Shown: positions 42,130-51,246, numbered from the stretch's first letter. The stretch is 64,000 bases of DNA from Pseudomonas azotoformans (GCF_900103345.1 NZ_LT629702.1:372001-436000), one strand, 5' to 3'. Notes: generated from the sequence alone by a model not told the origin. Numbers and translations: made by a program.

Positions 42130-43854
42130 TTAGCGCGTGGTGGTGCCTGGAAGCCCCAGTGCGCTCAGCTTTTCACGTACGTGAATCAGCTTTTCCTGGT
42201 TGGAACGGATGAACGCCGAGCGCTCATCAACGGCGGCGACAATCTTTTCAAACGTCTTGAGTTGTGGCGCAAAGAAATCGAGCAGTTTTTCGTCATCGCC
42301 AATCAGGTCGTAGATGTCCTTGAAGGAACTCTTGATGACCGTGGTAATGGACTCTTTGGCGGTTTTGAGTTCCTGTTCGAGTTCGTGAGCCTTGTAGGCA
42401 CTCAGGAGGTCTGAGGTCAGGGTGAAGGCTGCACCGGCAGGACCGGCCCATTTGGAAATGGCCCCGGCGATTTTGGTTGCCTGCCACGGTTTGAATTTGA
42501 TAACGACACCGGTCACCGAGCCCAGCACATCGCGCGCGGCAAACACCGCACCCTTGATGATGTCCGGGCTCAGGTTGGCGATGCCTTTCGCCGCGCCGCC
42601 CATGGACTTGAGTGCGCCCTCGCTCATGGCATTGAGGAAGCTCTCACTTGAGTCGAGCTGACGCCCGATGTCCTGGGAAATGCGGCTGGTGACCTTGGAC
42701 GATTGATCGAACGACCGGTCGATGGCGCTCTTGATCCTCAGGTTGAGCTTATAGCCGACACCTTCTTCGGTGTAGCCGATTTCGTCCTCGAGAAAGTCAC
42801 GGATGTTCTCCAGTGACAAAGGGCGGAGCTTGCCCAGCAATTCGTTTTCGATATTTCGCAGCTCCTCGAACAACTCCCCGGCAAGACGTTTGACGTCGCG
42901 GCGGCCCTTGGAAATGTCCTGGTTGATCCGTTCGGACTCCTCGGCGTTCTGTTGTGCGAACGCATCCAGCCTGCCCAATTGCTCTTCAGCCTGGGCCACA
43001 TGCTGGCCGACGACATCGCGGACTACGTCCATGCCTGTCTTGGCCATCAGCACGGCGGGTACATTGTCCTGCAGGATGCGAGTGGTCATGGCTTTCAGGT
43101 CATTGATCCGCGAGCGGCTTTCGTAATGCTCGGGTTTGCTGAACCAGAATTCCAGGCCGCGGCCACCGGGGTTGGAGGCCAGACAGACGATATTCAAGCG
43201 TGCCAGTTCTTCCGAGGTCAGGTTGGCGGCCCGCTGCAGCTTGGCTTTCAAGTTGTCTTTTTTGATGGCGGCTTGATCGTCGAACAGCGCCTGTTCGGTC
43301 AAGTCAGTCACTTCATCCATTTTATTGATGACGAAGACCGTCGAAGACAGTTTGTTCAAGTCGCGCAGTACCCACTTGGCGATAGCACTGTGGCTATCCT
43401 TGAGCGGATTGGTGGCGTCCACGACGTACAAGATCAGATGCGCTTCGGAGATGTAACGCTTGGTCAGGTCTTCATAAACCACCTGTTGGCCATCGACAGT
43501 CTTTTCCTTGTCGCCAAAGAGGCCTGGGGTATCGACGATCTCGCATTTGCCCGGCAGGCCTTCTGGCGTGTAAATCGCCAGGCGATCGGAGGACTCGTCC
43601 ATGTCGATCTTCATGTCGGCCATGATTTTACCCAGCCATGCAGCGATCACGCTGGTCTTGCCGTCGGAGAAGGCGCCCAGCAGCGCAATACGTAGAACGT
43701 CGGACTCGATCGCGTTGACAGCCGAATCGATCTTTTCCATTTCGGCGTTAACGTCGGCGCCTAGCTCGCCCAGCTCTTTCAAGATGAGCCGAAGTTGATC
43801 CAGTCCTTTGATCGCTGCCTGTTTATCAACATTAAATTGCGTGAATTGTTCCAT
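42130..43854 (-). CDS. leoA: Bacterial dynamin-like GTPase LeoA
   Basis: A 574-residue dynamin-like protein. The G domain has P-loop G60-AFSDGKTS (K66), G3 D108-TPG and G4 N177-KMD. A long helical stalk follows, with a moderately hydrophobic or amphipathic stretch (about residues 410-490) that could bind membrane. Length and context match LeoA, a DLP named from enterotoxigenic E. coli and used as a component of the Eleos anti-phage system. Its 5' end overlaps the leoB 3' end by 23 bp. G+C is visibly lower than that of neighbours, pointing to acquisition. Confidence 0.85.
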   Translation of the reverse strand: MEQFTQFNVDKQAAIKGLDQLRLILKELGELGADVNAEMEKIDSAVNAIESDVLRIALLGAFSDGKTSVIAAWLGKIMADMKIDMDESSDRLAIYTPEGLPGKCEIVDTPGLFGDKEKTVDGQQVVYEDLTKRYISEAHLILYVVDATNPLKDSHSAIAKWVLRDLNKLSSTVFVINKMDEVTDLTEQALFDDQAAIKKDNLKAKLQRAANLTSEELARLNIVCLASNPGGRGLEFWFSKPEHYESRSRINDLKAMTTRILQDNVPAVLMAKTGMDVVRDVVGQHVAQAEEQLGRLDAFAQQNAEESERINQDISKGRRDVKRLAGELFEELRNIENELLGKLRPLSLENIRDFLEDEIGYTEEGVGYKLNLRIKSAIDRSFDQSSKVTSRISQDIGRQLDSSESFLNAMSEGALKSMGGAAKGIANLSPDIIKGAVFAARDVLGSVTGVVIKFKPWQATKIAGAISKWAGPAGAAFTLTSDLLSAYKAHELEQELKTAKESITTVIKSSFKDIYDLIGDDEKLLDFFAPQLKTFEKIVAAVDERSAFIRSNQEKLIHVREKLSALGLPGTTTR

Positions 43855-45562
43855 GGGGCATTTTCTCCAGTTGATCTTTAGTGCGCTGCATCAGGGCCAT
43901 CTGCTGCTTGATGATGTGCAGCGGGCGAATCAGGGATGCATGGATGTCGCTGACTTGTCCGAGGACCTTCTCTTCGATTTGGCTGCGAATCGGTGCGAGC
44001 AACTCCTTGAGTTCATCACGCAGGGAGTCCACAGCCTTGGCGCGTGCCTCTGCGATCTTTTCCTGGACTTGAGCCTGGGCTTTGCGGATGCGTTTTTCCT
44101 CGCTGAGAAGGAAGTTCATGAGGTTGATCAACAAGCCCACTGCGGCGCCGACGGCCGCGCCAATCAGGTTGCCGACAACAGGAAACGCGGTGCCGATTCC
44201 TGCTCCTGCAAGGGCATAAGAACCAACGTTGAACAGCATCCAGCCGTAGTCTTTAAGATCCAGGCCAAGGCCCAGTTCGGGTGTCTTGTAGCTGGCGTTG
44301 AGGTCTTCTGCTACATAAGCCACGGCCTGCTCGAATTCAACCCGCGAAACATCCTCGAGCAAGCGCTGCATGGCCTGCACAAGGTCACCCTGGAGCTCTG
44401 CCAGGTACTTTTCGAACTGGGTCTGCAAGTCGTCTTTCAGTTGCTCCTGACGCTCGCGGAAGGCGCGCTGGATCTTGGTGGAAATCAAATCGTTGTTGCC
44501 AAAATGTTCCTCAACGATGTTGTCGGCGCGGGCACTCAAATCGATGAAGAGTCCGTTCCACAGGTTTTTTCGGCCATCCTGCAAAAGGCGTTCGAACCTG
44601 ACCAGCCCATCTTTGATAGCCGCGCGGCATTTTTTGAATTCCGGCTCTGTCCGGGCGATGAACATTTCGTGCTGCGTGTGGAGCGCTTGCAGGATGGCGA
44701 GGTTTTCCACCAGCAATTCATGCACTTTGGTCTTGTTGCTTTCGATCATGTCTTCTTTGAACGTGCCCAGTTTTCCGTGAAGCACGCGGGCGACTGATTT
44801 GATCTGGCTGAACTCATACATGGCTTTGGACGAGGCGAAATACTTGCGGTAATTGCGCTGGTGAATGACCAGGTCCCGATCCCGGGACGGGTGGATGCTC
44901 GTGCGTTCGGTCCCTGGTGCAATGGCCAGGGATGAAAAGGCGAGCAAGCCCTGCACGCAATGTCCGGGCTGCATGGCCTTGGCGCCCAGCGCGGACTCAA
45001 GTACACCGATGGTTTGCTGCAATGCCTTTGTCGAGTCGCCATCGCTTTCCAGAGATGCAGGAACGCCGTCGAATTCGAATTGGTCAGCGTTACCGCGCAC
45101 GTTCACCAGGGGACACACTTTAGTGCCGAGGCGCAAATAGGCGCGAATCTTCTCTGCAGTGGCTTTCTCAGGCTTCTTGTTGGTGCCATTGACGTAGAAC
45201 ACCAGGTGCGCTTTGGCTACTGCTTCGCGGACCATATGAGCATACTTTCCTTCGTCACCCTCAATGCCGGGCACATCGATCAACTGAAAGCGTTTGCCCT
45301 TGTAGTTGAGGGTGTAGAACGTATTGCCCTTGGTGAAGTCCTCTTCGCCTGTACCAATGATGCGACCGTCTGTGCGCGAGGCCAGCGCCTTTTTCCGGCT
45401 AAGGACCAAGGTCCCGGAATACACGCTGGCCAGCCGCTGGTTCAACACCTCATCCAGGGTGGCCGAGGCGGTCTTGATGTGAGTGAAGGGGCTTGCGATG
45501 GTCCCCTCATTCGACAGGGTGGTCGCTTCATCGAACAGTTCGTCGAGCTCGAAATTGCTCAT
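43832..45562 (-). CDS. leoB: Dynamin-like protein LeoB lacking its own P-loop
   Basis: A 576-residue protein with GTPase motifs after the P-loop: a G2-like region with Thr residues (ASRTDGRIIGTGEEDFT), G3 D96-VPG and a G4-like NVRGNAD (154-160). No GxxxxGK[S/T] precedes them in the first 95 residues. A helical stalk with coiled coil spans about 260-420, a hydrophobic hairpin 441-486 (SYALAGAGIG...LLINLMNFLL), and a C-terminal coil. The P-loop-bearing LeoC ends one base before its start, so the two may form one composite dynamin. Overlaps leoA by 23 bp. Confidence 0.8.
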   Translation of the reverse strand: MSNFELDELFDEATTLSNEGTIASPFTHIKTASATLDEVLNQRLASVYSGTLVLSRKKALASRTDGRIIGTGEEDFTKGNTFYTLNYKGKRFQLIDVPGIEGDEGKYAHMVREAVAKAHLVFYVNGTNKKPEKATAEKIRAYLRLGTKVCPLVNVRGNADQFEFDGVPASLESDGDSTKALQQTIGVLESALGAKAMQPGHCVQGLLAFSSLAIAPGTERTSIHPSRDRDLVIHQRNYRKYFASSKAMYEFSQIKSVARVLHGKLGTFKEDMIESNKTKVHELLVENLAILQALHTQHEMFIARTEPEFKKCRAAIKDGLVRFERLLQDGRKNLWNGLFIDLSARADNIVEEHFGNNDLISTKIQRAFRERQEQLKDDLQTQFEKYLAELQGDLVQAMQRLLEDVSRVEFEQAVAYVAEDLNASYKTPELGLGLDLKDYGWMLFNVGSYALAGAGIGTAFPVVGNLIGAAVGAAVGLLINLMNFLLSEEKRIRKAQAQVQEKIAEARAKAVDSLRDELKELLAPIRSQIEEKVLGQVSDIHASLIRPLHIIKQQMALMQRTKDQLEKMPHGTIHAI

Positions 45563-45563
45563 T

Positions 45564-46325
45564 TCACGCTCCTGCCAGTTTCAAGAGCGCTGCCGATGCC
45601 GCAGCCCCCAGAACCAGTCCGCCGCAGGTAAAAACAATCAACTTCGTCCTGATTCTGGCGTTGGATTGTTCATGGGCCAGTTGCAGTCGTTGCGCCGCCT
45701 CTTCCTGCTGGGCCTTCAGCTGTTGGGCGGCTATTGCCTGTTCGGCTTCCAACTGTTGCGCGGCGGCTGCTTGCTCATTCTTTAATCGGGCATTGGCCTC
45801 TTGCTGCGCGAGAGCGGTTCGGGCCAGGGCCTCGGACTCAGCGATGCGGTTTCTGGACAGGGCCTCTTCCTGCAAAATCTCGGAAAGATGACGCGTCCCC
45901 TGGCGGATTTCAGTGATTTGCGCGGCATACTCCGCGTAAACCGCATTCAGCCCTTCGCGCAATCCATCGATGTGTTCAGCCAGCGCCTTTTCATACTTCA
46001 CCAAGTCGTGGGCGTTATGTTCCAGCAGCGCTTGCCGGGACTCTTCTTTGAACAGAATGCGCAATGATTCGATGATCGTGCTCTTGCCCGCATTGGTTTC
46101 GCCGAAAAACGCCAGGGTGAACACGTCCCACTCGGCATGGGTTTTCAACTGGTCGAGTTCACCATCGAAACGAACCTGGATGGCGCGAAGCTTCTCGGTC
46201 ATGTTGCCAACTTCGCGCTTGCCCTCTTTGTGCTCGACATTCAGTTCCAGAATATCGGCCATGGCGCTGGCGATACTGTCTGAAACGTCGGAGTACAGGC
46301 GGTTAAGGTCTTGGGGCGCGTTCAT
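45564..46325 (-). CDS. leoC: LeoC: P-loop protein with coiled coil and C-terminal membrane segment
   Basis: A 253-residue protein with a clear P-loop G75-ETNAGKST (K81) but no DxxG or NKxD motif. After it comes a coiled coil of about 140 residues, extremely rich in Ala, Gln and Glu, and a C-terminal membrane helix (about 228-248). Stop TGA is one base from the leoB ATG and in another frame; since a coil and membrane helix intervene, a simple frameshift split of one G domain is unlikely. The ATG at 46325 has AAGGA six bases upstream. First gene of the leoCBA operon. Confidence 0.8.
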   Translation of the reverse strand: MNAPQDLNRLYSDVSDSIASAMADILELNVEHKEGKREVGNMTEKLRAIQVRFDGELDQLKTHAEWDVFTLAFFGETNAGKSTIIESLRILFKEESRQALLEHNAHDLVKYEKALAEHIDGLREGLNAVYAEYAAQITEIRQGTRHLSEILQEEALSRNRIAESEALARTALAQQEANARLKNEQAAAAQQLEAEQAIAAQQLKAQQEEAAQRLQLAHEQSNARIRTKLIVFTCGGLVLGAAASAALLKLAGA

Positions 46326-46743
46326 TACAGTTCCTTGTGTGCTGGCGTCTAAGGGATGAAGGTGTAACGTCAGGAGGTGATGTGCCGAGTGTTACGCGAG
46401 CCCACGGTGGGAGGGGTGCTGCTCGTTGGTCTGGCACATGGGTGAATCGCAGGCAGCCGCCATGGCCGGTTCAGTCCAGCGGCAATGAAACGGTATTAGG
46501 CGTACAGGAGGAGTGCGTCGCGAGATCGGCTCAAAAAGAGCCGTGGAATAAGTTGCCTGAGGCATTCACAACATCCTTGTTGGTGTGGGACTTCATGCTT
46601 GCAAAGCATGCTCCATAGCACTACATCGGCCCTGCGGATGAAAGCTTTAGTAGGACAGCCTAAATTGAAACCTTGCGCGGGACGCAAGGCGACCTTTAGT
46701 GTTTGCCGTCAATCCCATTTTTGAACCAGGCAAGGATGTCAGC
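46326..46743. other. 418-bp divergent intergenic region between leoC and unknown gene
   Basis: Three perfect inverted repeats: CGGCTC-AAAAA-GAGCCG (46527-46543), CATGCTT-GCA-AAGCATG (46594-46610) and CCTTGCG-CGGGA-CGCAAGG (46671-46689). They probably include regulator sites or transcript hairpins for the divergent genes. No convincing gene; a 93-codon open frame from 46338 has no features. Confidence 0.5.
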
Positions 46744-47721
46744 ATGACGCAATTGGCGGCTCAGACAGTCTCATCGGCGTGCGCAGTATGGGTTGAACTG
46801 GATACGGTTCAAATACGATCCTCCGCTGGCAACCTGAGTCCGGCTCAACACGCGTTCGCTGACTATCTGGCGAAACTCTGGTCAGGTGCTCCAGGTGCTT
46901 TCGAGCATCGTTATCCGATCACCAGAAGTTGGGTGTGGAAGCCATGGCGGCAACACCATCAGCGGCAGAGCAAGGATTGGTGGTGTTTGTCCCTGGCCGA
47001 GGCAGCCAAGCATTACTCCTGGCCGGAAAAAAAAGCACCTGATGACTTCGCCAGTATTGCGGCGCGACTTCGCGAGGCATTGGTTAAGAACCAGTGTGTT
47101 GCTGCGCGAACGGCCTGCCTGGAAATATTCAAATGGGGAGGCGTAGGCAACAGGCCCGGTAATGCGTCCGTGCGGTGGGTGCAGACGCAGGCTGCCAGGG
47201 GGACCTTGTGCCGCTCTATCCTTCATGCGATCACACTGCTTGACCCTACAAACAACGAGTCACTGGCGGTTTTCGATGGCACGAACCTGCTGATGAACTC
47301 CGCGATGACCAAGATCTACGCTGCTGCGGCTCCTGAGGGCATCATCATCTACGATGGCCGGGTGGGGGCTGCGCTGGGATTGTTAGTGCGAAAATGGCTG
47401 GATGCAACCGAGGAATGTATGGTCCCGCCGGATCTTGCTTTTCGCTGGGGCCCCAGGCAGAAAACGGCCAATAACACAGTCGAAACACGTGACCCTTCGC
47501 GAGGGAACTTCAAATTTGACGATCTTTACAAAAAAAGCCGTGCAGGGCAGCCACATCAATCCGAGGTGTGGGCCGAGCTTGTGCGAACCACAAGCCGCAT
47601 CCTGTGTGAGGTGATCCGGATACTCACGGTACAGGGGCAGGGTACAACGCTCCTCAGTCTCGAGCGTGCATTGTTCATGGTGGGTTTTGATGTGCGTCAA
47701 TCTTCAAGGCTGCTCAAATAG
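46744..47721 (+). CDS. Hypothetical protein next to the leo genes
   Basis: A 325-residue soluble protein of unknown family. It is rich in Trp (KDWWCLSLAEAAKHYSW) and contains IFKWGGVGNRPGNASVRW, LAVFDGTNLLMNSAMTKIYA and PEGIIIYDGRVGAALGLLVRKW. No catalytic motif is recognised. A GTG at 46699 is in frame, but the ATG at 46744 has AAGGA upstream. It is divergent from leoC, and its 3' end overlaps the LysR gene by 25 bp, which places the edge of the acquired block near here. It may be an accessory, sensor or regulator of the leo system, or an unrelated passenger. Confidence 0.7.
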   Translation: MTQLAAQTVSSACAVWVELDTVQIRSSAGNLSPAQHAFADYLAKLWSGAPGAFEHRYPITRSWVWKPWRQHHQRQSKDWWCLSLAEAAKHYSWPEKKAPDDFASIAARLREALVKNQCVAARTACLEIFKWGGVGNRPGNASVRWVQTQAARGTLCRSILHAITLLDPTNNESLAVFDGTNLLMNSAMTKIYAAAAPEGIIIYDGRVGAALGLLVRKWLDATEECMVPPDLAFRWGPRQKTANNTVETRDPSRGNFKFDDLYKKSRAGQPHQSEVWAELVRTTSRILCEVIRILTVQGQGTTLLSLERALFMVGFDVRQSSRLLK

Positions 47722-48599
47722 CCGAACAGATTCGCCGCTTCCGGTGACAGTCGCGTTGGATCCGCCACGCCGACATACAAGGTCCGCGCCGCCCATTCCC
47801 CCTCCAGCGGTATCGCCCGCAGTTTCGCTTGCAACAGTTCGGGATGCACCGACCCCAACGGCAGGATACCAATCCCCAATCCCGCCTCGATCATCCGGCA
47901 GATCCCATCAAAGCTGCTGACCTGGATACGCACCTTCAAGCGCTTGCCGGTGCCGGCGGCGGCATCGTTGATGCGCCGCAGCAGCGAGCTGCCCTGGTTC
48001 AAGGCGACGTAGTCAAAGTCCAGGGTGTCGGCCAGGGACACGCTTGAGCACTGCGCCAGCGCATGCGTCTGCGGCACCAGCACCACCAGCCGGTCGCGTC
48101 GATAGGGGCGCATGTGCAAGCCGGGTGCGGGCACGTTGTCGGCAAAAATGCCGATCTCGGCCTCGCCGTTTTCCACGGCGTGGATCGTGCGGTCGCTCAG
48201 GGCTTCTTCCAGTTCGATACGCACGTGGGGGTTGGCCGCCAGAAAGGCCGCCAAGTCTGCCGGCAGGAACTGGATCACCGCCGAGGTGTTGGCAAACAGT
48301 CGCACATGCCCACGTACACCCTTGGCGTAATCGTCGGCGTCATGGGCCATTTGCTGGGCGACATCGAGCATTGTGCGCGCATGCTCCGCCAGGCCTCGAC
48401 CGGCCGGCGTGAGTTGCAAGCCGCGGGGGACGCGGTTGAACAGGGTGCAATGGGTCACCCGTTCGAGTTCGGCCAGGCGCTTGCTCGCGGCGGAAACGGT
48501 CATGTGCGCGCTGTTGGCTGCCTGGGTGAGGTTTTGCGTGTTGGCGGCCAGCACCAGCAGGCGCAGCGACACCAGGTCCAGTTGCAGCAGGTTGATCAT
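47697..48599 (-). CDS. LysR-family transcriptional regulator
   Basis: A 300-residue LysR protein. HTH residues 1-65 include QLDLVSLRLLVLAANTQNLT and the recognition part AHMTVSAASKRLAELE. The ATG at 48599 is chosen over 48656 on domain grounds. It is divergent from the CoA-transferase gene with a TTTCCA-ATC-TGGAAA palindrome between, so it probably controls the 48713-53524 operon. Its last 25 bp overlap the unknown gene of the leo island. Confidence 0.92.
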   Translation of the reverse strand: MINLLQLDLVSLRLLVLAANTQNLTQAANSAHMTVSAASKRLAELERVTHCTLFNRVPRGLQLTPAGRGLAEHARTMLDVAQQMAHDADDYAKGVRGHVRLFANTSAVIQFLPADLAAFLAANPHVRIELEEALSDRTIHAVENGEAEIGIFADNVPAPGLHMRPYRRDRLVVLVPQTHALAQCSSVSLADTLDFDYVALNQGSSLLRRINDAAAGTGKRLKVRIQVSSFDGICRMIEAGLGIGILPLGSVHPELLQAKLRAIPLEGEWAARTLYVGVADPTRLSPEAANLFGYLSSLED

Positions 48600-48613
48600 A
48601 TTTACGCCCTGGG

Positions 48614-48628
48614 TTTCCAATCTGGAAA
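48614..48628. promoter_or_regulatory. Palindrome in LysR / CoA-transferase divergent promoter
   Basis: TTTCCA-ATC-TGGAAA is a perfect inverted repeat with T-N13-A outer symmetry of LysR-site type, located 15 bp upstream of the LysR start and about 85 bp upstream of the CoA-transferase start. Confidence 0.55.
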
Positions 48629-48712
48629 GAGTAGTGGAAATCTTTGAAATTCTCACGACCTGTCTTTGGCGCGATTATCCAGTCATCGCCTCCAACAACA
48701 ACGGACAACGTC

Positions 48713-49903
48713 ATGAGCCTACCCCTGGAAGGCATCAAGGTGGTCGAAATGGGCCAACTGATTGCCGGACCCTTCGCCGCCAAGATCCTCGCCGAGTTCG
48801 GCGCCGAAGTGATCAAGATCGAACCGCCGGTCACCGGCGACCCTCTGCGCAAATGGCGCTTGCTGCACGACGGCACGTCGGTGTGGTGGGCCGCCCAGTC
48901 GCGCAACAAGCAATCGGTCACCCTCGACCTGCGCCAGGACGAAGCCCGTGAAGTGGTCAAGCGGCTGGTCAAGGACGCCGACATCCTGATCGAGAACTTC
49001 CGCCCTGGCACCCTTGAAAAATGGGGCCTGGGTTGGGATGAACTGTCGGCGATCAACCCCGGCCTGATCATGCTGCGCGTATCCGGCTACGGCCAGACCG
49101 GGCCGTATCGCGACCTGCCGGGCTTTGGGGTGATCGGCGAGGCCATGGGCGGTTTGCGCCATCTCTCCGGCGAGCCGGGGCGCACGCCGGTGCGCGTCGG
49201 GGTGTCGATCGGCGACTCGCTGTCCGCCTTGCACGGGGTGATTGGTGTGCTGCTTGCCCTGCGCCACCGCGAGCAGCAGCACGGCGCCGGCCAGCAGGTG
49301 GATGTGGCCTTGTACGAGTCGGTGTTCAACCTGATGGAAAGCCTGATTCCCGAGTATTCGGTGTTCGGCACCGTGCGTGAACCGGCCGGCAGCAGCCTGC
49401 CCGGGATCGCGCCGACCAATGCCTACCGTTGCAAGGATGGAAAGTACGCATTGATCGCCGGCAATGGCGACAGCATCTATCGGCGCCTGATGGAGAAAAT
49501 CGAACGCCTGGACCTGGCCGACGACCCGGAACTGGCGCAGAACGATGGCCGCGTACGCCATGTGGCCCGCATCGACGCAGCGATTTCCACCTGGACGGCT
49601 GAGCGTAACCTCGATGCAGTGCTCGCCGCGCTGAAGGACGCCAACATTCCCTCCGGCAAGATCTACGACGCCGCCGACATTGCCGCCGACCCCCATTACC
49701 AGGCGCGCGACATGCTGCTCGCCAGCCAGCTGGACGACGGCACCGCCGTCACCTTGCCCGGCATTGTCCCCAAGCTGACCGCCACACCCGGCCGCGTGCA
49801 GTCGCGCGCGCCGAGCCTGGGGCAGCACACCGATGCGGTGCTCGACGGCATCGGTATTGACGCACCGACCCGCGCCGCCTGGCGCGCTCGCGGCCTGATC
49901 TGA
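48713..49903 (+). CDS. CaiB/BaiF-family (class III) CoA-transferase
   Basis: A 396-residue family III CoA-transferase. The N terminus LPLEGIKVVEMGQLIAGPF and the catalytic Asp, D168 in VSIGDSLSALHG, are typical, as is ENFRPGTLEKWGLG. It moves CoA from a donor such as succinyl-CoA to a carboxylic acid. The next gene resembles HMG-CoA lyase, so activation followed by C-C cleavage is likely; human SUGCT of this family uses hydroxymethylglutarate or glutarate. The ATG at 48713 is preferred over upstream frame to 48644. Confidence 0.92.
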   Translation: MSLPLEGIKVVEMGQLIAGPFAAKILAEFGAEVIKIEPPVTGDPLRKWRLLHDGTSVWWAAQSRNKQSVTLDLRQDEAREVVKRLVKDADILIENFRPGTLEKWGLGWDELSAINPGLIMLRVSGYGQTGPYRDLPGFGVIGEAMGGLRHLSGEPGRTPVRVGVSIGDSLSALHGVIGVLLALRHREQQHGAGQQVDVALYESVFNLMESLIPEYSVFGTVREPAGSSLPGIAPTNAYRCKDGKYALIAGNGDSIYRRLMEKIERLDLADDPELAQNDGRVRHVARIDAAISTWTAERNLDAVLAALKDANIPSGKIYDAADIAADPHYQARDMLLASQLDDGTAVTLPGIVPKLTATPGRVQSRAPSLGQHTDAVLDGIGIDAPTRAAWRARGLI

Positions 49904-49919
49904 ACCAAGGAGCCCTTCA

Positions 49920-50870
49920 ATGAAACGCCTGTACCTGCAGGAAGTCGCCACCCGTGACGGCTTCCAGAACGAAAAGAGCTTTATCGACACCGAGCAGAAA
50001 ATCGCCCTGATCGATGCGCTGAGCCAGTGCGGCTACGCCAAGATCGAAGTGACCTCGTTCACCTCGCCCAAGGCCATCCCCGCGTTGCGTGACGCCGAGG
50101 CGGTGATGGCCGGGATCCAGCGCCAAAGCGGCGTGGAATACACGGTGCTGGTGCCCAACGTGCGGGGTGCCGAACGGGCACTGGGCTGTGGCATCGACGA
50201 GGCCAACCTGGTGATGTCGGTGAGCGAGCCGCATAACCGTTCCAACCTGCGCATGACCCGCGAACAGTCGTTCGCCCAGCTCAGGGAAGTGGTGGGGGTG
50301 ATCGGGCGTGGGCCGGTGGCGGTCAATGTGTCGCTGTCCACGGTGTTCGGCTGCCCGATGCAGGGGGATGTGCCGGTCGACGAGGTGCTGGCCTGGGTCG
50401 GGCGGTTCGCCGAGCTGGGTGTGCGCGGCGTTACGCTGTGCGACACCACCGGGATGGCCTATCCGACGCAGGTGGAGACTTTGTCACGGCAGGTGCGCGA
50501 ACGCTTTCCCGAGCTGCAACTGACCCTGCATTTCCATAACACCCGGGGTATGGCGCTGGCCAATACCCTGGGGGCGTTGCAGGCCGGGATCGAGCGCTTC
50601 GACGCGTCGCTTGGCGGCCTCGGCGGCTGCCCTTATGCCCCCGGCGCGAGCGGCAACGTCTGCATGGAGGACCTGGTGCACATGCTCGACCTGATGGGCT
50701 ATGACACCGGCCTGCACCTGGACCGCGTACTGGCGGCGTCCGCCCGGTTGCCGGGGCTGATCGGCCATGCCACCCCCAGCCAGATCCTCAAGGCCGGCAA
50801 GCGCCTGGACCTGCATCCCATTCCTGCACACGTGCACAGCCTCAGCCAACAGGTAGCCCACCATGATTGA
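49920..50870 (+). CDS. HMG-CoA lyase-family protein
   Basis: A 316-residue TIM-barrel lyase of the DRE-TIM superfamily. It shows EVATRDGFQNE at the N terminus (metal-binding Asp and catalytic Arg), metal ligands in LHFHNTRG, and the signature loop GLGGCPYAPGASGN with C237 as the flexible-loop Cys of HMG-CoA lyases. The reaction would cleave a 3-hydroxy-3-methyl acyl-CoA into acetyl-CoA and a keto acid. It is 16 bp behind the CoA-transferase and overlaps the VOC gene by 8 bp. Substrate may be HMG-CoA or a homologue such as citramalyl-CoA. Confidence 0.9.
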   Translation: MKRLYLQEVATRDGFQNEKSFIDTEQKIALIDALSQCGYAKIEVTSFTSPKAIPALRDAEAVMAGIQRQSGVEYTVLVPNVRGAERALGCGIDEANLVMSVSEPHNRSNLRMTREQSFAQLREVVGVIGRGPVAVNVSLSTVFGCPMQGDVPVDEVLAWVGRFAELGVRGVTLCDTTGMAYPTQVETLSRQVRERFPELQLTLHFHNTRGMALANTLGALQAGIERFDASLGGLGGCPYAPGASGNVCMEDLVHMLDLMGYDTGLHLDRVLAASARLPGLIGHATPSQILKAGKRLDLHPIPAHVHSLSQQVAHHD

Positions 50871-51246
50871 TCATCTCGACCACCTGGTCCTCACCACAAT
50901 TGACCTTGCCGCCTGCACAGACTTCTACACCCGCGTCATGGGCCTGCGCCTGGAGACCTTTGGCAATGGCCGCATCGCTTTCCGTTTCGGCAACCAGAAA
51001 ATCAATGTGCACGAGCGTGGGCATGAGTTCGAGCCCAAGGCCCACCTGCCGGTGCCGGGTGCGCTGGACCTGTGCTTTATCGCCAGTGTCTCGCTGGACG
51101 CGGTGGTCAGTCATTTGAACACCCAGGCCTGGCCGATCATCGAAGGCCCGGTGCTGCGTACTGGCGTGACCGGGCCGATCCGCTCGGTGTATGTGCGTGA
51201 CCCGGACCTGAACCTCATCGAAATCTCCGAGCAGGTGCCTGCATGA
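50863..51246 (+). CDS. VOC-family protein
   Basis: A 127-residue single-domain vicinal-oxygen-chelate protein starting MIDHLDHLVLTT, with a VMGLRLETF turn and the C-terminal VYVRDPDLNLIEI segment holding the Glu ligand. Its start overlaps the lyase end, and its stop overlaps the next start (ATGA). Members include methylmalonyl-CoA epimerases, dioxygenases and glyoxalases; epimerisation of a CoA ester would fit the operon, but this is speculation. Confidence 0.88.
   Translation: MIDHLDHLVLTTIDLAACTDFYTRVMGLRLETFGNGRIAFRFGNQKINVHERGHEFEPKAHLPVPGALDLCFIASVSLDAVVSHLNTQAWPIIEGPVLRTGVTGPIRSVYVRDPDLNLIEISEQVPA

Noticed and set aside
45560..45566. leoC/leoB as one gene broken by a frameshift
   Set aside because: The frames differ by one base, but leoC ends in a coiled coil and membrane helix and leoB begins with a proper start, so a separate pair is more plausible.
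46338..46618. 93-codon frame between leoC and the unknown gene
   Set aside because: No ribosome site or family features, and palindromes fall inside it, so it is better read as regulatory DNA.
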